A DNA stretch of 64,000 bases from Betaproteobacteria bacterium (GTDB lineage Bacteria > Pseudomonadota > Gammaproteobacteria > Burkholderiales > Methylophilaceae), in assembly GCA_016868195.1 (NCBI GenBank), contig VGHQ01000005.1, forward strand, positions 19,428 through 83,427, read 5' to 3'. Shown here in pieces: positions 1 to 9,618 of this stretch (its first letter is position 1; every line of letters begins with the position of its first letter). Below the pieces are notes generated by a model, which was not told where the DNA came from, did no database searches, and was given only the letters and a program-made list of their open reading frames with translations. Both the position numbers and the translations under genes were made by a program.

Positions 1-793
1 CTGAAAATAAGTAAGCAACCGACACCATAGCTGCTAATGCAAACGAGCCATATCCTATGAAATTAGCAGGTACATGAATTTTCATCCAATAAGATTGAAG
101 AGCAGGTACTAGAGGCTGAACACCATCTGCATGACGATCAAATGTGTACCATAAAATAAACCCCACAGCTGCATTAATAACAATCAAAACAAAAGCACCT
201 AATTTTTTTGTATTAAACCTTTCTTCATAAAATAAATATAGAAGAGAGGTAATTAGACAAAATAAAACAAATACCTCGTATAAATTACTGATGGGGATGT
301 GCCCAATATCAAGACCCATCAAGTACGATTCATACCACCTGACAAGTAATCCAATGAAACCAAACATAACTGCTATAAAAGTAAAAGTGGAAGCAATATT
401 GTCTGTAAGATTATTTTTAGTCAGCAGGCCTAACCAATAGAGTAAAAGTGCAAGAACAAAAAAAACATTCATCCACATAATTGCTGATTGACTTGCTATT
501 AAATATTTCAATAAGAAGATTTGCTCATTATTAGCTAAGTCACCTTGATATAGATAGATAGAGAGAAGACTGATTACAAAAACCAAAATCATACTTTTTT
601 TAAAATGATTCCATTTCCAACCAAGCCATGAAAAAAATCCAACACTTCCAAATAAAATGACTTTTTCATAAGCATCCATATAAGTATGAAATGCATTTAG
701 TGCATAAAAGGCCCCCCCGAGTAAAAAAGCAAGATAAAAAACATTGAATGCTTCGAATGTCGCTTTGGAAGATTTAAATAATTTATTAAACAT
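1..793 (-). CDS. ccsB: Cytochrome c biogenesis protein CcsB/CcsA (ResC), partial
   Basis: Partner of ResB in system II cytochrome c maturation. It is a polytopic inner-membrane protein that moves heme to the periplasmic face for attachment to CXXCH apocytochromes. The start ATG is at 793, preceded by GGTGAAAT, and about 264 residues lie inside the window. The visible part has several hydrophobic helices and ends in a stretch (SYWMKIHVPANFIGYGSFAL) typical of the family; the heme-handling WWD region would lie beyond the edge. It starts 10 bases after the resB stop, so the two are probably co-transcribed. Identity rests on family resemblance plus the resB neighbour. Confidence 0.85.
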   Translation of the reverse strand, partial: MFNKLFKSSKATFEAFNVFYLAFLLGGAFYALNAFHTYMDAYEKVILFGSVGFFSWLGWKWNHFKKSMILVFVISLLSIYLYQGDLANNEQIFLLKYLIASQSAIMWMNVFFVLALLLYWLGLLTKNNLTDNIASTFTFIAVMFGFIGLLVRWYESYLMGLDIGHIPISNLYEVFVLFCLITSLLYLFYEERFNTKKLGAFVLIVINAAVGFILWYTFDRHADGVQPLVPALQSYWMKIHVPANFIGYGSFALAAMVSVAYLFS

Positions 794-803
794 ATTTCAC
801 CTA

Positions 804-2744
804 TTATTGAATGATTTTCTTAATTTCTTGGATTAATTTCTTAAAGTCATTTTCAAAATCTATATTCTGACGATTAGAGCTTAAAGCAACTATAACCCCA
901 CCTTTTGCTTTTATCAGTAACCATAATTTTCTTTCATGCAAATAAATCATTGAAAAAATACCAAGGACTAAACTTAAGGACCCAAGGTAAACCCAAAATT
1001 GACCAGGTGACTTAGTCAATTGGAGTCCGCTTGCTTCTTTTTGTTCATAACTTATTAAATCAAAATAGTAAGGAACTCCATAAAAAAATAAATCACTGTA
1101 AGCATTTAATGCATCTTGTATAAATAGGATTCGGGTTTCATTGAGATCTTTATCTGCCACATTTAATTTGGCTTTATAAATCTCACTTGATGCAATATCA
1201 ATAATTTTTAAGTAAGTTTGTACTGCTTTTTCTTTTTCGCTCGCAGGGATATTTTTATCAATATTTTGTGCAATATTTGAAAATCCACCTTGAGCGAATA
1301 AAGTCATTAATTTATTCACACTTGTTTCAAATGATTCTTGAACATTACTATTTTTATCTGCGCCACTTGCCGATTGATTTGCCATTTTTTTTGCAACAGA
1401 TTCAATCAGTATTTTATTTTGAAGAGCATCTTTAAATAACATAAATTCATCAATAGACCCTTTTGCGTCTGCAGGGATTTTTAAATATTTGAACTCTTCT
1501 TGAGGTGTCTCTCTCATGCCGCTTATAAAGAACGAACGTCCCTCAATTGGCATAGCATATTGATATGAGAGATATTCTCGAGCCTGACCTGAGCTATTTC
1601 TGACCTTATAGGTGACACTTGGACCCACATTTCTTGGTTTTTCTTTTTCACCCTTTTTTAAATTTAATATATTAAATTTTCTAAAGTCATTAAACTCGTA
1701 AGTAATTTGATCTTTATCTAATTTAACTTTATCAAAAATTCTTCCATCTATATTTCGGGTGGAGTTGGAGTTGAATAGGTGTTGTAATTTAATATTTAGC
1801 TTTGTGCCTCCATCTTGAAAATCTGATTGATATATTGCTATACCTTTATAGGTAAAGGGATGATTAACGCTAATTGTTTTTGTTATATCTTGAGGAAGAT
1901 CAGGATCTGAAATTACTATATCGCTTTCAAAAGATTTTGGCATGCCTGTTGAATAATGATAAATTCTAAAATCTTTTAAAGTTATTTTAAAAGGTAATTC
2001 TTGGACAAGGTATCCGTCTTTTTCTCTGACATATGCGACTTTGTCTGAGGAGCCTTCAGCAAGCGTCATATTTGCTCTAAATGATGTATTACTGACATTT
2101 AACCTACTTACCTCTGGAACCTTTGAAGCTGGTATATCTAATGTTTCTATTTTTTTATAGCCCAGTAATTCTTGGGCTTTAAAAATCAGATTGCCATCCA
2201 ATAACCCACCTATGCAAATTATTACCACTCCTATATGCGTCAAAATATAGCCTATGGGCTGATAGTCGCCCTTCTTCGCAACAATTAAAAAATCGCCATT
2301 TTCTTTTAATTTATCTTTGATCTTATATTTAGATTGTTTTAGGTATTGAAGGACTTTTGATGTACTTACATCTTTTTTATTTTTGATAACAAAGTGATGT
2401 GTGAATGATAAAAGTGACTTTTCCTCTAAAGAATCTTTAAACACTGAAAAGTCCTTAAGAATTGCTGGAGTACTTTTAATGATGCAAAGAGTTGTAGATA
2501 AAACTAAAAAAAGAAGAATAATTAAAAACCAAATGCTGTGATAGACATCATATAAACCAATGTTTTCAAAATATACAAACCAAAACTGACCTAATTTTAT
2601 AATATAACTCTCGTAGGGCTCATTTTGTTTAAGAACTGTCCCCATGATGGATGCAATGCCTAAAAATACCAGCATCGACACCGCGAAACTCATCGAGCTT
2701 AGCAGTTGGTTTATGTTTCTTGAATTAATTGATGTAGATTTCAA
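804..2744 (-). CDS. resB: Cytochrome c biogenesis protein ResB (Ccs1)
   Basis: System II heme-ligation protein of 646 residues, the usual size for the family. Hydrophobic segments are visible near residues 17-37, 68-88 and 165-185 and again near 583-603, with a large periplasmic domain between the last two. That is the ResB topology. It lies between the cytochrome c4 gene and ccsB on the same strand, so substrate cytochrome and assembly machinery are encoded together. The start ATG at 2744 begins [15 protein letters not shown] just before the first helix. System II assembly is the common arrangement in betaproteobacteria. Confidence 0.93.
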   Translation of the reverse strand: MKSTSINSRNINQLLSSMSFAVSMLVFLGIASIMGTVLKQNEPYESYIIKLGQFWFVYFENIGLYDVYHSIWFLIILLFLVLSTTLCIIKSTPAILKDFSVFKDSLEEKSLLSFTHHFVIKNKKDVSTSKVLQYLKQSKYKIKDKLKENGDFLIVAKKGDYQPIGYILTHIGVVIICIGGLLDGNLIFKAQELLGYKKIETLDIPASKVPEVSRLNVSNTSFRANMTLAEGSSDKVAYVREKDGYLVQELPFKITLKDFRIYHYSTGMPKSFESDIVISDPDLPQDITKTISVNHPFTYKGIAIYQSDFQDGGTKLNIKLQHLFNSNSTRNIDGRIFDKVKLDKDQITYEFNDFRKFNILNLKKGEKEKPRNVGPSVTYKVRNSSGQAREYLSYQYAMPIEGRSFFISGMRETPQEEFKYLKIPADAKGSIDEFMLFKDALQNKILIESVAKKMANQSASGADKNSNVQESFETSVNKLMTLFAQGGFSNIAQNIDKNIPASEKEKAVQTYLKIIDIASSEIYKAKLNVADKDLNETRILFIQDALNAYSDLFFYGVPYYFDLISYEQKEASGLQLTKSPGQFWVYLGSLSLVLGIFSMIYLHERKLWLLIKAKGGVIVALSSNRQNIDFENDFKKLIQEIKKIIQ

Positions 2745-2830
2745 AATAAACCTTATTTAGAAAGTGGTATTCGACTAGGGAACTATCTGGAAGTTGCAGC
2801 AATTAAACTAGTTAATAAAGATAGAATGCC

Positions 2831-3445
2831 TTACCTTAATCCTTGAATGTAATCTGCTACCGCTTCCATTTCTTGATCAGTTAATTTAGCGGCAATGCTG
2901 CGCATTACTTTAGCTTCATCATTGGCTCGATTACCAAGTCTAAACTGTCTTAATTGATTTAAAACATACTCTGTGTGTTGGCCACCTAGACGTGGATATT
3001 TAACAGGAAGACCATCGCCTGCGGGTCCATGGCAAGAGGCACACGCTGGCAAACCATTAGCTTGGATACCTGCACGATAAATTTTTTCACCTAAAGATCC
3101 CTTACCGTTTGTATGAGCTTGCCCTAAATTTAATGTTTGCTTTGAAAAATACTCTGCCACTAGATGCATATCAGCATCTGATAGCATTGCTGCCATTCCT
3201 GCCATTACTGCGTTTGCTCGAGCACCAGATTTAAAGTTTGTTAATTGTTTGTAAAGATACTCTGCGTGTTGTCCTGCTAATTTTGGATTAGCAGTGATAA
3301 CACTATTGCCATCAATTCCATGACAAGCTGCGCATACGCTGCTTACTGCTTGAGGTGGTTTTTTATCCTCAATCGTTGCTGAAACTGCAGTATTTGATAT
3401 GAAAAATGACAGGGTTAGTGTAAAAAAAACATTTCGACGACTCAT
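2831..3445 (-). CDS. Diheme cytochrome c4
   Basis: Periplasmic electron carrier of 204 residues with two homologous cytochrome c domains. Heme motifs are CAACH (C38, C41, H42) and CASCH (C136, C139, H140). Met-rich stretches after each (MAGMAAML and KVMRSIAAKL) hold the likely axial Met ligands. An N-terminal hydrophobic signal peptide ends near SNTAVSA. I start at 3445 because ATG there follows GGAG at the right distance and gives a clean signal peptide; an upstream in-frame ATG at 3487 would add 14 residues that spoil it. Cytochrome c4 usually passes electrons to terminal oxidases. It is first in the c4-resB-ccsB run and divergent to engB. Confidence 0.9.
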   Translation of the reverse strand: MSRRNVFFTLTLSFFISNTAVSATIEDKKPPQAVSSVCAACHGIDGNSVITANPKLAGQHAEYLYKQLTNFKSGARANAVMAGMAAMLSDADMHLVAEYFSKQTLNLGQAHTNGKGSLGEKIYRAGIQANGLPACASCHGPAGDGLPVKYPRLGGQHTEYVLNQLRQFRLGNRANDEAKVMRSIAAKLTDQEMEAVADYIQGLR

Positions 3446-3550
3446 TGCAAATAGCTCCAAAATATAAGGTATATAAAAGTTGTCCATTTTATCTAAATTG
3501 CTATTCTCGTGATAGCATCAGCTTGGATTAAACAGGCTAAGGTAAAGTTC

Positions 3551-4189
3551 ATGGCTATTTTTAGAAACGCATCATATTTTATATCAGCTTACCATTTGAG
3601 TGATTTGCCGCCCCCCACTGGAATTGAGATTGCCTTTGCAGGCAGATCAAATGCGGGAAAATCGAGCGCTATTAACACACTTGCAAATCATAATCGCCTC
3701 GCTTTTGTTAGTAAGAAGCCTGGTCGAACCCAGCTTATTAATTTCTTTTCTCTTGGTGAGAATCGTTTCTTGGTTGATTTACCGGGTTATGGTTATGCCA
3801 AAGTACCCCAAGCGATTAAAGATCATTGGCAAAAAACTATAGCCACATACTTATCAGAGCGCTCTTGTCTCTTTGGCCTTGTTTTAGTTATGGATATTAG
3901 ACATCCACTCACGCCTCTTGATCGACAGATGTTAAAGTGGTTCTCGTTAAATAAAAAACCTATTCATATTTTATTAACTAAAGCAGATAAACTTTCTCAT
4001 GAGGCTTCTCATAAAATACTTCATGCTGTTCGGAAAGAAATCGATGAAAAGTGGGGATCAACTGTTGGTATTGAATGCACAGTTCAGCTTTTTTCTAGCT
4101 TAAAAAAACAGGGTGCCGATGATGCTGAAACTATCATTGGAAAATGGCTAAATACGCCTGTAGATCATGTCCCAAACTCTATAGCCTAA
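3551..4189 (+). CDS. engB: Ribosome biogenesis GTPase EngB (YihA/YsxC)
   Basis: Essential TRAFAC-class GTPase for late 50S subunit assembly, cytoplasmic. With the start at 3551 it has 212 residues and shows all G motifs: G1 GRSNAGKSS (residues 31-39), G2 PGRTQ (57-61), G3 DLPGYGYA (76-83) and G4 TKAD. The ending SSLKKQG is typical. An in-frame GTG at 3509 would add 14 residues, but the ATG start matches the length and beginning of known family members better. Its 3' end overlaps the convergent trmB by 42 bases. Confidence 0.93.
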   Translation: MAIFRNASYFISAYHLSDLPPPTGIEIAFAGRSNAGKSSAINTLANHNRLAFVSKKPGRTQLINFFSLGENRFLVDLPGYGYAKVPQAIKDHWQKTIATYLSERSCLFGLVLVMDIRHPLTPLDRQMLKWFSLNKKPIHILLTKADKLSHEASHKILHAVRKEIDEKWGSTVGIECTVQLFSSLKKQGADDAETIIGKWLNTPVDHVPNSIA

Positions 4190-4843
4190 TTTAATTCCTC
4201 GATTTTCATATTTTGTGAAAGGGCGATCATCAGGTTTTTTAAAAAAATCGTCAGTTGTCTTTTGCAATAATTCTTCTTTATCCAACAGATCAATAATCCA
4301 GACAGCATAATCTTCCCAGTCTGTTGCAATATGAAGATAACCCGTTTTTTTTATTTTCTGGGCGATAAGCTTTAATAAATTTGATTGTAAAAGTCTTCTT
4401 TTATGATGTCTTTTTTTAGGCCAAGGATCAGGAAAAAAAATATGAATCCCATCCAAAGAATCGTTCTTAATCATAAAATTAAGAACTTCTACCGCATCAT
4501 GTTGAATAATTTTTAAGTTAGACATGTCATCTTCCTGAATTAACTTAAGTAAGTTACCTACCCCAGGTGAATGAACTTCAATGGCAATATAATTTTTATT
4601 TAAATTAGATTTTGCAATTTCAGCGGTTGTAGTCCCCATACCAAAACCAATTTCGAGTATGAGTTCACTATTTTTATTTTTAAAAATATCGCCAAAATTT
4701 ATTATTTTATTTTCAAAAATAACAGTATGTTTTTGAAAGTAATCTTGAATAGCTTTTGTCTGAGCAGCGGTAATTCGCCCCTGCCTTAAAATATAAGTCC
4801 TTAAAGGTCTCCTCTTGATCTCTTCTTTATTTTGTTCCGTCAT
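4148..4843 (-). CDS. trmB: tRNA (guanine-N7)-methyltransferase TrmB
   Basis: Methylates G46 in the variable loop of tRNAs using SAM. The 231 residues show the SAM-binding motif LEIGFGMG and the signature FPDPWPKKRHHKRR characteristic of TrmB, followed by ATDWEDYA and a C-terminal PFTKYE motif. The start ATG overlaps the stop of the upstream MidA-type gene by four bases (ATGA), so translational coupling is likely. The 3' end runs 42 bases into engB on the other strand. Confidence 0.94.
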   Translation of the reverse strand: MTEQNKEEIKRRPLRTYILRQGRITAAQTKAIQDYFQKHTVIFENKIINFGDIFKNKNSELILEIGFGMGTTTAEIAKSNLNKNYIAIEVHSPGVGNLLKLIQEDDMSNLKIIQHDAVEVLNFMIKNDSLDGIHIFFPDPWPKKRHHKRRLLQSNLLKLIAQKIKKTGYLHIATDWEDYAVWIIDLLDKEELLQKTTDDFFKKPDDRPFTKYENRGIKLGYRVWDMIYRRI

Positions 4844-6024
4844 AGTCTTGTGACTTTATTGTTTTGTTTAAGCCCTAAAAGATCTATATCCATATTTTTT
4901 TCTAGAGTCATGACTTTAAATAAATCTCCCATTTCTGAGGGAGATAACAACTTTTGGACTTCTGATACTGATTTGATATACAAAGCCCTGTCCTCTAAAT
5001 TTACTGTTTCAAGTAAGTTTAATATGCCGCAATTAATAAGAAAATTTGCTTGAGATATATAGCCAGTAATATTTAATCCTAATTTTGAAGCTTCCCTTGC
5101 AACATAACTGAAATTTATATGAGTTGTAATATCCTGTATGCCTATCTGAATAAGAGGATTGTCATGGGCATAATGCTTAAAATGACACATCAACGTGCCT
5201 TGAGATCTCTGCTCATGAAAATATTCTGTTTGATTAAAACCATAATCAATAATAAGTACAATACCTTTACTAAGAGATTGGGTCATTTTGTTCAGCCAAT
5301 TTTTAATATGAAGTGGATGTTCAATAAGATAGTTATCTGGTAAATCTTCAAAAATAGCTTGATCATAACTAGATATATCCTCTATCGGTTTATCTTTCCA
5401 AACGAAGAAATCATTTTCTACACCAACTCCTTTTTGATAATACTTGCCTGATTCTTTTTTTATTAAATCTACAGGTAGTGCATCAAAAAATTCATTACAA
5501 AAAATGATGCCTTCGTATTCTTTGGGAATTTCTTCAATCCATTGAATCTTGCTAAATAATTGTGAAGGCAAATGATTTATTAATAATTCGTATTGTTGTC
5601 TTCGTAATGAATGGCTTATTTCTAGAATAAAATAATGATTTATATCCTCATTATCACTGCGCAATGATTGGATCACTTGAAGGGCAAACTCCCCAGATCC
5701 AGCACCAATTTCAATGATACTTCTCGCTACTGATTGGAAGATCTCTTTAAATTGAATGCATAATGTTTTTGCAAAAAAACTCGATATATCAGATGCTGTA
5801 ATAAAATCGCCTTTTTCTCCAAATTTTCTTAAAGTTCCAGTGTAATAACCTAATTCTGGGTCATAAAGCGCATGCTCCATATAACGATCAAAACTTATCC
5901 ACCCATGATTTGATTGAATAGATTGCATAATTTTTATTTTTAATTGCTCACTTATTTGAATTTCATTTTGAGGAGCTGTAGGCATTAAAGGCATAGGTAT
6001 TAGATTATAATAGAGTCGACTCAT
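4840..6024 (-). CDS. MidA/NDUFAF7-family class I SAM-dependent methyltransferase
   Basis: A 394-residue protein of the DUF185 (MidA) family; the mitochondrial homologue NDUFAF7 dimethylates an arginine of a complex I subunit. Visible features are an N-terminal GWISFDRYMEHALYDPELGYY block, GDFITASDIS, the SAM motif EIGAGSGEFA and FCNEFFDALPVD, all typical. It is coupled to trmB by a four-base overlap. The start is uncertain: Met11 and Met14 are alternatives, and a TATAAT sequence lies at about 6004-6010 on this strand, which favours an internal start (Met11 or Met14). The substrate in this organism is not known. Confidence 0.85.
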   Translation of the reverse strand: MSRLYYNLIPMPLMPTAPQNEIQISEQLKIKIMQSIQSNHGWISFDRYMEHALYDPELGYYTGTLRKFGEKGDFITASDISSFFAKTLCIQFKEIFQSVARSIIEIGAGSGEFALQVIQSLRSDNEDINHYFILEISHSLRRQQYELLINHLPSQLFSKIQWIEEIPKEYEGIIFCNEFFDALPVDLIKKESGKYYQKGVGVENDFFVWKDKPIEDISSYDQAIFEDLPDNYLIEHPLHIKNWLNKMTQSLSKGIVLIIDYGFNQTEYFHEQRSQGTLMCHFKHYAHDNPLIQIGIQDITTHINFSYVAREASKLGLNITGYISQANFLINCGILNLLETVNLEDRALYIKSVSEVQKLLSPSEMGDLFKVMTLEKNMDIDLLGLKQNNKVTRL

Positions 6025-6038
6025 TTATAGATATAGCT

Positions 6039-6785
6039 ATGACATCTAATCGAAAAATTGCTCTTGTGACTGGTGGCGCCAAAAGAATTGGGCAGGCAAT
6101 TTGTAGGTTACTTCATGAATCGGGCATCGATTTGATGATTCATTATCGACATTCAGCCGACGAAGCAAAAAAACTTCAAAAAGATTTAAATAAAATCCGT
6201 AATGACTCTGCAAATATCATTCAAGCTGATCTTGGGGATACAAATATATTGCCAAATCTTATTGAGAAGACAATCAAAACCTTTGGTAGATTAGATATTC
6301 TTATAAATAATGCTTCTAGCTATTATCCAACTGAAATCGGAAAAATGAATGAGGAAAATTGGAATGATCTTATTGGAAGTAATTTAAAAGCGCCCTTATT
6401 TTTATCTCAACTTGCAGCAGATGAGCTTATTAAAACTAAAGGCTGCATTATCAATATCACAGATACCCATATAGATAAACCAAAAAAAAATTACATTATT
6501 TATAGCATTGCTAAATCGGGACTGGCCACGCTTACAAAATCACTTGCCCGGGAATTAAGTCCGGAAGTCAGAGTGAACGCTGTTGCGCCAGGTCCAGTTT
6601 TATGGCCCGAAAATAATGAAGAATTTAACGATATTTATAAACAACGAGTTATTTCTCAAACACTATTAAAAAAAATAGGTACGCCTGAAGATATTGCAAT
6701 AGCTGTGAAATTTTTGGTATTAGATGCTCCATTCATTACAGGCCATATTCTAGCCGTCGATGGAGGACGGTCGCTCTCACTATGA
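6039..6785 (+). CDS. Pteridine reductase (short-chain dehydrogenase/reductase, FolM/PTR1 type)
   Basis: NADPH-dependent SDR of 248 residues. The cofactor motif TGGAKRIG carries the Arg of the TGxxxRxG form that marks pteridine reductases rather than the usual TGxxxGxG. NNAS follows. The catalytic set is YSIAK, with Asp in ITDTHID where most SDRs have Ser, as in PTR1. The likely role is reduction of dihydropterins or dihydrofolate, supporting tetrahydrofolate pools important for one-carbon metabolism. It is divergent from the MidA gene (14-base gap) and its 3' end overlaps a short downstream ORF. No clear Shine-Dalgarno sequence precedes the ATG. Confidence 0.85.
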   Translation: MTSNRKIALVTGGAKRIGQAICRLLHESGIDLMIHYRHSADEAKKLQKDLNKIRNDSANIIQADLGDTNILPNLIEKTIKTFGRLDILINNASSYYPTEIGKMNEENWNDLIGSNLKAPLFLSQLAADELIKTKGCIINITDTHIDKPKKNYIIYSIAKSGLATLTKSLARELSPEVRVNAVAPGPVLWPENNEEFNDIYKQRVISQTLLKKIGTPEDIAIAVKFLVLDAPFITGHILAVDGGRSLSL

Positions 6786-6927
6786 GCTCTCTCATTTAGG
6801 AAATCGGCGACTTTATGATTTCGTAAATCTTAATCAATCAAACAAGGAAGAAGCTGAGCTCACTGTTATCAAAGCTTTAATTATAAAATTTCAACACTGG
6901 CCTCAGCAATATCTCGTTATTCGCTGA
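6760..6927 (+). CDS. Short hypothetical ORF after pteridine reductase
   Basis: A 55-codon ORF in the +1 frame relative to the pteridine reductase gene, overlapping its last 26 bases. It begins MEDGRSHYELSHLGNRRLYD, goes on with an acidic/helical middle, and ends FQHWPQQYLVIR. A stop at 6751 bounds the frame, so the first ATG is 6760. No Shine-Dalgarno sequence is seen. The composition looks protein-like (Arg/Tyr/Leu-rich, no odd codon runs), but I do not recognise a family. It may be a small protein, the remnant of a longer gene, or a chance frame. Confidence 0.35.
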   Translation: MEDGRSHYELSHLGNRRLYDFVNLNQSNKEEAELTVIKALIIKFQHWPQQYLVIR

Positions 6928-7059
6928 AAACATTGTTTCTTAAAAATCATTATTTAAATTAAATTAACGTAATTTATTTAACTAAGTTAGTATAGACACC
7001 TTGTATATATCAAGATTTAAATTTATTATTCTTCAAAATTTTTAATCTAAAACCACCTA

Positions 7060-9612
7060 ATGTCTAAACTTTTAATTGTTGAATCCCCATCTAAAGCCAA
7101 AACCCTTAAAAAGTATCTTGGCAGTAAATTCGAAGTTTTAGCATCATATGGCCACGTTCGCGATCTCATTCCAAAGACAGGCGCTGTTGAAACAGATAAT
7201 AATTTCAAAATGAATTATGCAATTATTGAAAGAAATTCAAGACACGTTGATGAAATTGCAAGAGCTGTAAAAAAATCAGATGAAGTTTATCTAGCTACCG
7301 ATCCAGATCGTGAAGGAGAGGCTATTTCATGGCATATCCTGGAAATACTGAATGAAAAAAAATTAACTAAAGATAAATTAATCAAACGCGTCATTTTTCA
7401 GGAAATTACTAAATCAGCTATTGAACTTGCTATTGAGCATCCAAGAGATATATCAATGCCCCTTGTTAATGCGCAACAAGCGAGGAGAGCACTCGATTAT
7501 CTTGTGGGATTTAATTTATCACCTCTGTTGTGGAAGAAAATAAAAAGGGGCTTATCAGCAGGTAGAGTTCAGAGTCCGGCACTAAGGCTTATTATTGAAA
7601 GAGAAATTGAAATTGAAAAATTTATCAGCCAGGAATATTGGACGATTCATTTAGATTCTTTAAAAGCTAAACATAAATTTCAAGCAAAACTTATTCAGCT
7701 CGATAATAAAAAAGTTGAACAATTTACCATTACCTCAAAAGAAAATCATGAGTCTATTGTCGGAAAATTACTTCTAGAAAGTGCTGGCAAAACTAAAGTA
7801 GCTCGTATTGAAAAGAAACAAAGAATGCGCAATCCTGCTCCTCCTTTCACTACATCAACACTTCAACAAGAGTCGGTGCGTAAACTTGGCTTTACAACAA
7901 GTCGTGCGATGAGAATTGCTCAACAGCTCTATGAGGGAATTGATGTTGGAAGTGGAACTGTAGGTTTAATTACTTATATGAGAACAGATTCACTCACGCT
8001 CTCAAATGAAGCAATGAATCAAATTAGAGGTTACATTCAAATAAATTTTGATGCAGATTACTTACCTAAAGCACCAATTTTTTATAAAACTAAATCAAAA
8101 AATGCACAAGAGGCACATGAGGCAATTAGACCGACAGATATCAGCCGAACACCTCAAAGTCTTATTGGTAAATTATCTCCTGAACAATTTAAGCTGTATG
8201 AAATGATTTGGAAGCGTTCTTTAGCAAGTCAGATGACACCGGCTAAATTTGATGCTGTAAGCGTAGATCTTTCCATTGGATCTGAAGCAAATTTATTTAG
8301 GGCTACTGGTCAAACACTTATATTTCCTGGATTTATTGCTATTTATACTGAGAGCTTGGACGATGCTTCAAATGAAGATGAAGACTCTCCTAAATTACCA
8401 CCCCTTGAAACTGGTGAAATTCTGACGGTCGATAAAATTTATGGTGATCAACATTTTACTGAACCTCCTCCAAGATACTCTGAAGCTAGCTTGGTAAAAT
8501 CTTTAGAGGAATACGGTATTGGTAGACCGTCTACCTATGCAAGCATTATTTCAACACTCCAAGATCGTGAATATGTCATTCTTGATAAAAAGAGATTCAT
8601 GCCTACTGATGTAGGTCGTGTTGTTAACAAATTTCTCACTGAGCATTTTACTCGTTATGTTGATTATGATTTTACTGCTGGTCTTGAAAGTTCTTTAGAC
8701 GAAATTGCAGAAAACAATAAAAAATGGGAGCCCCTTCTCAAAACTTTTTGGGATGATTTCAATAAAACAATTCTTGAAAAATCAAATATAGATCGAGCTG
8801 AAATTACTCAAGAAGCTATTGATGAAGACTGCCCTAAATGTAACAAGCCTTTATTTTCGAGATTAGGCAGAAGAGGTAAATTTATTGGTTGTTCCGGTTA
8901 TCCTGATTGTGATTACACAAGAAATGTAAACGGTGACTCAAGCACTCCTAATGAACCCGTACTTGTTTGTAAAGATCCTGAAACTGGAAAAGATGTTCTT
9001 TTATTAGTCGGTCCCTATGGACCTTATCTTCAAGTTGGCGTTCAAGAGGAAGATAGTAAAAAGAAACCTAAGCGGGTAAGTGTTCCTAAAGAGATATCAC
9101 TAAGTGATCTAAATAAAGATATCGCATTAAATCTTTTATCACTTCCTAAGGAGCTAGGTCTTCACCCAGATACAGGCAAGAAAGTCATTGTAAATATTGG
9201 GCGTTTTGGGCCTTATGTAAATTATGATGGTAAATTTAAATCTATTCCGAGATCAGAATCCATTTTTGATGTAACGCTCGAACGAGGACTTGAGCTCATT
9301 GCGGAATCTATTGCTAAAAATGCACCTTTAAGAAACCTGGGTAATGACCCCGAAACAAATCTTTCAGTTGAAATCTTTAATGGTCGCTATGGCAAATACC
9401 TTCAAAAAGGCTCAACCAAAGTTACCCTTCCAAAAGATCAGGATATTGAAAAAATTACTTTTGAAGAAGCTTTAGTTCTTATTAGCAATAAAGAAGCTTC
9501 GGGCAAAGGTAAAAAAAAAGCGGCCGTTAAAAAAACAACCGCCAAGAAAACGTCTGAGAAAAAAGTGGTTGCTAAGAAACCTGGGGCAAAAAAGCAGGCC
9601 ATAAAAAACTAA
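7060..9612 (+). CDS. topA: DNA topoisomerase I
   Basis: Type IA topoisomerase of 850 residues that relaxes negative supercoils. The TOPRIM domain is at the start (LIVESPSKAKTL; TDPDREGEAISWH). The active-site Tyr is near residue 306 in ITYMRTDS. A C4 zinc finger (CPKC...CSGYPDC) begins near residue 591. It is followed by repeated C-terminal modules (VGPYGPYLQ, IGRFGPYVNY, NGRYGKYLQ) and a Lys/Ala/Thr-rich tail of about 35 residues, as in many betaproteobacterial TopA proteins. In related bacteria topA often sits beside dprA and smg; here it is 40 kb from smg. No good Shine-Dalgarno sequence is seen. Confidence 0.96.
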   Translation: MSKLLIVESPSKAKTLKKYLGSKFEVLASYGHVRDLIPKTGAVETDNNFKMNYAIIERNSRHVDEIARAVKKSDEVYLATDPDREGEAISWHILEILNEKKLTKDKLIKRVIFQEITKSAIELAIEHPRDISMPLVNAQQARRALDYLVGFNLSPLLWKKIKRGLSAGRVQSPALRLIIEREIEIEKFISQEYWTIHLDSLKAKHKFQAKLIQLDNKKVEQFTITSKENHESIVGKLLLESAGKTKVARIEKKQRMRNPAPPFTTSTLQQESVRKLGFTTSRAMRIAQQLYEGIDVGSGTVGLITYMRTDSLTLSNEAMNQIRGYIQINFDADYLPKAPIFYKTKSKNAQEAHEAIRPTDISRTPQSLIGKLSPEQFKLYEMIWKRSLASQMTPAKFDAVSVDLSIGSEANLFRATGQTLIFPGFIAIYTESLDDASNEDEDSPKLPPLETGEILTVDKIYGDQHFTEPPPRYSEASLVKSLEEYGIGRPSTYASIISTLQDREYVILDKKRFMPTDVGRVVNKFLTEHFTRYVDYDFTAGLESSLDEIAENNKKWEPLLKTFWDDFNKTILEKSNIDRAEITQEAIDEDCPKCNKPLFSRLGRRGKFIGCSGYPDCDYTRNVNGDSSTPNEPVLVCKDPETGKDVLLLVGPYGPYLQVGVQEEDSKKKPKRVSVPKEISLSDLNKDIALNLLSLPKELGLHPDTGKKVIVNIGRFGPYVNYDGKFKSIPRSESIFDVTLERGLELIAESIAKNAPLRNLGNDPETNLSVEIFNGRYGKYLQKGSTKVTLPKDQDIEKITFEEALVLISNKEASGKGKKKAAVKKTTAKKTSEKKVVAKKPGAKKQAIKN

Positions 9613-9618
9613 AAAAGC

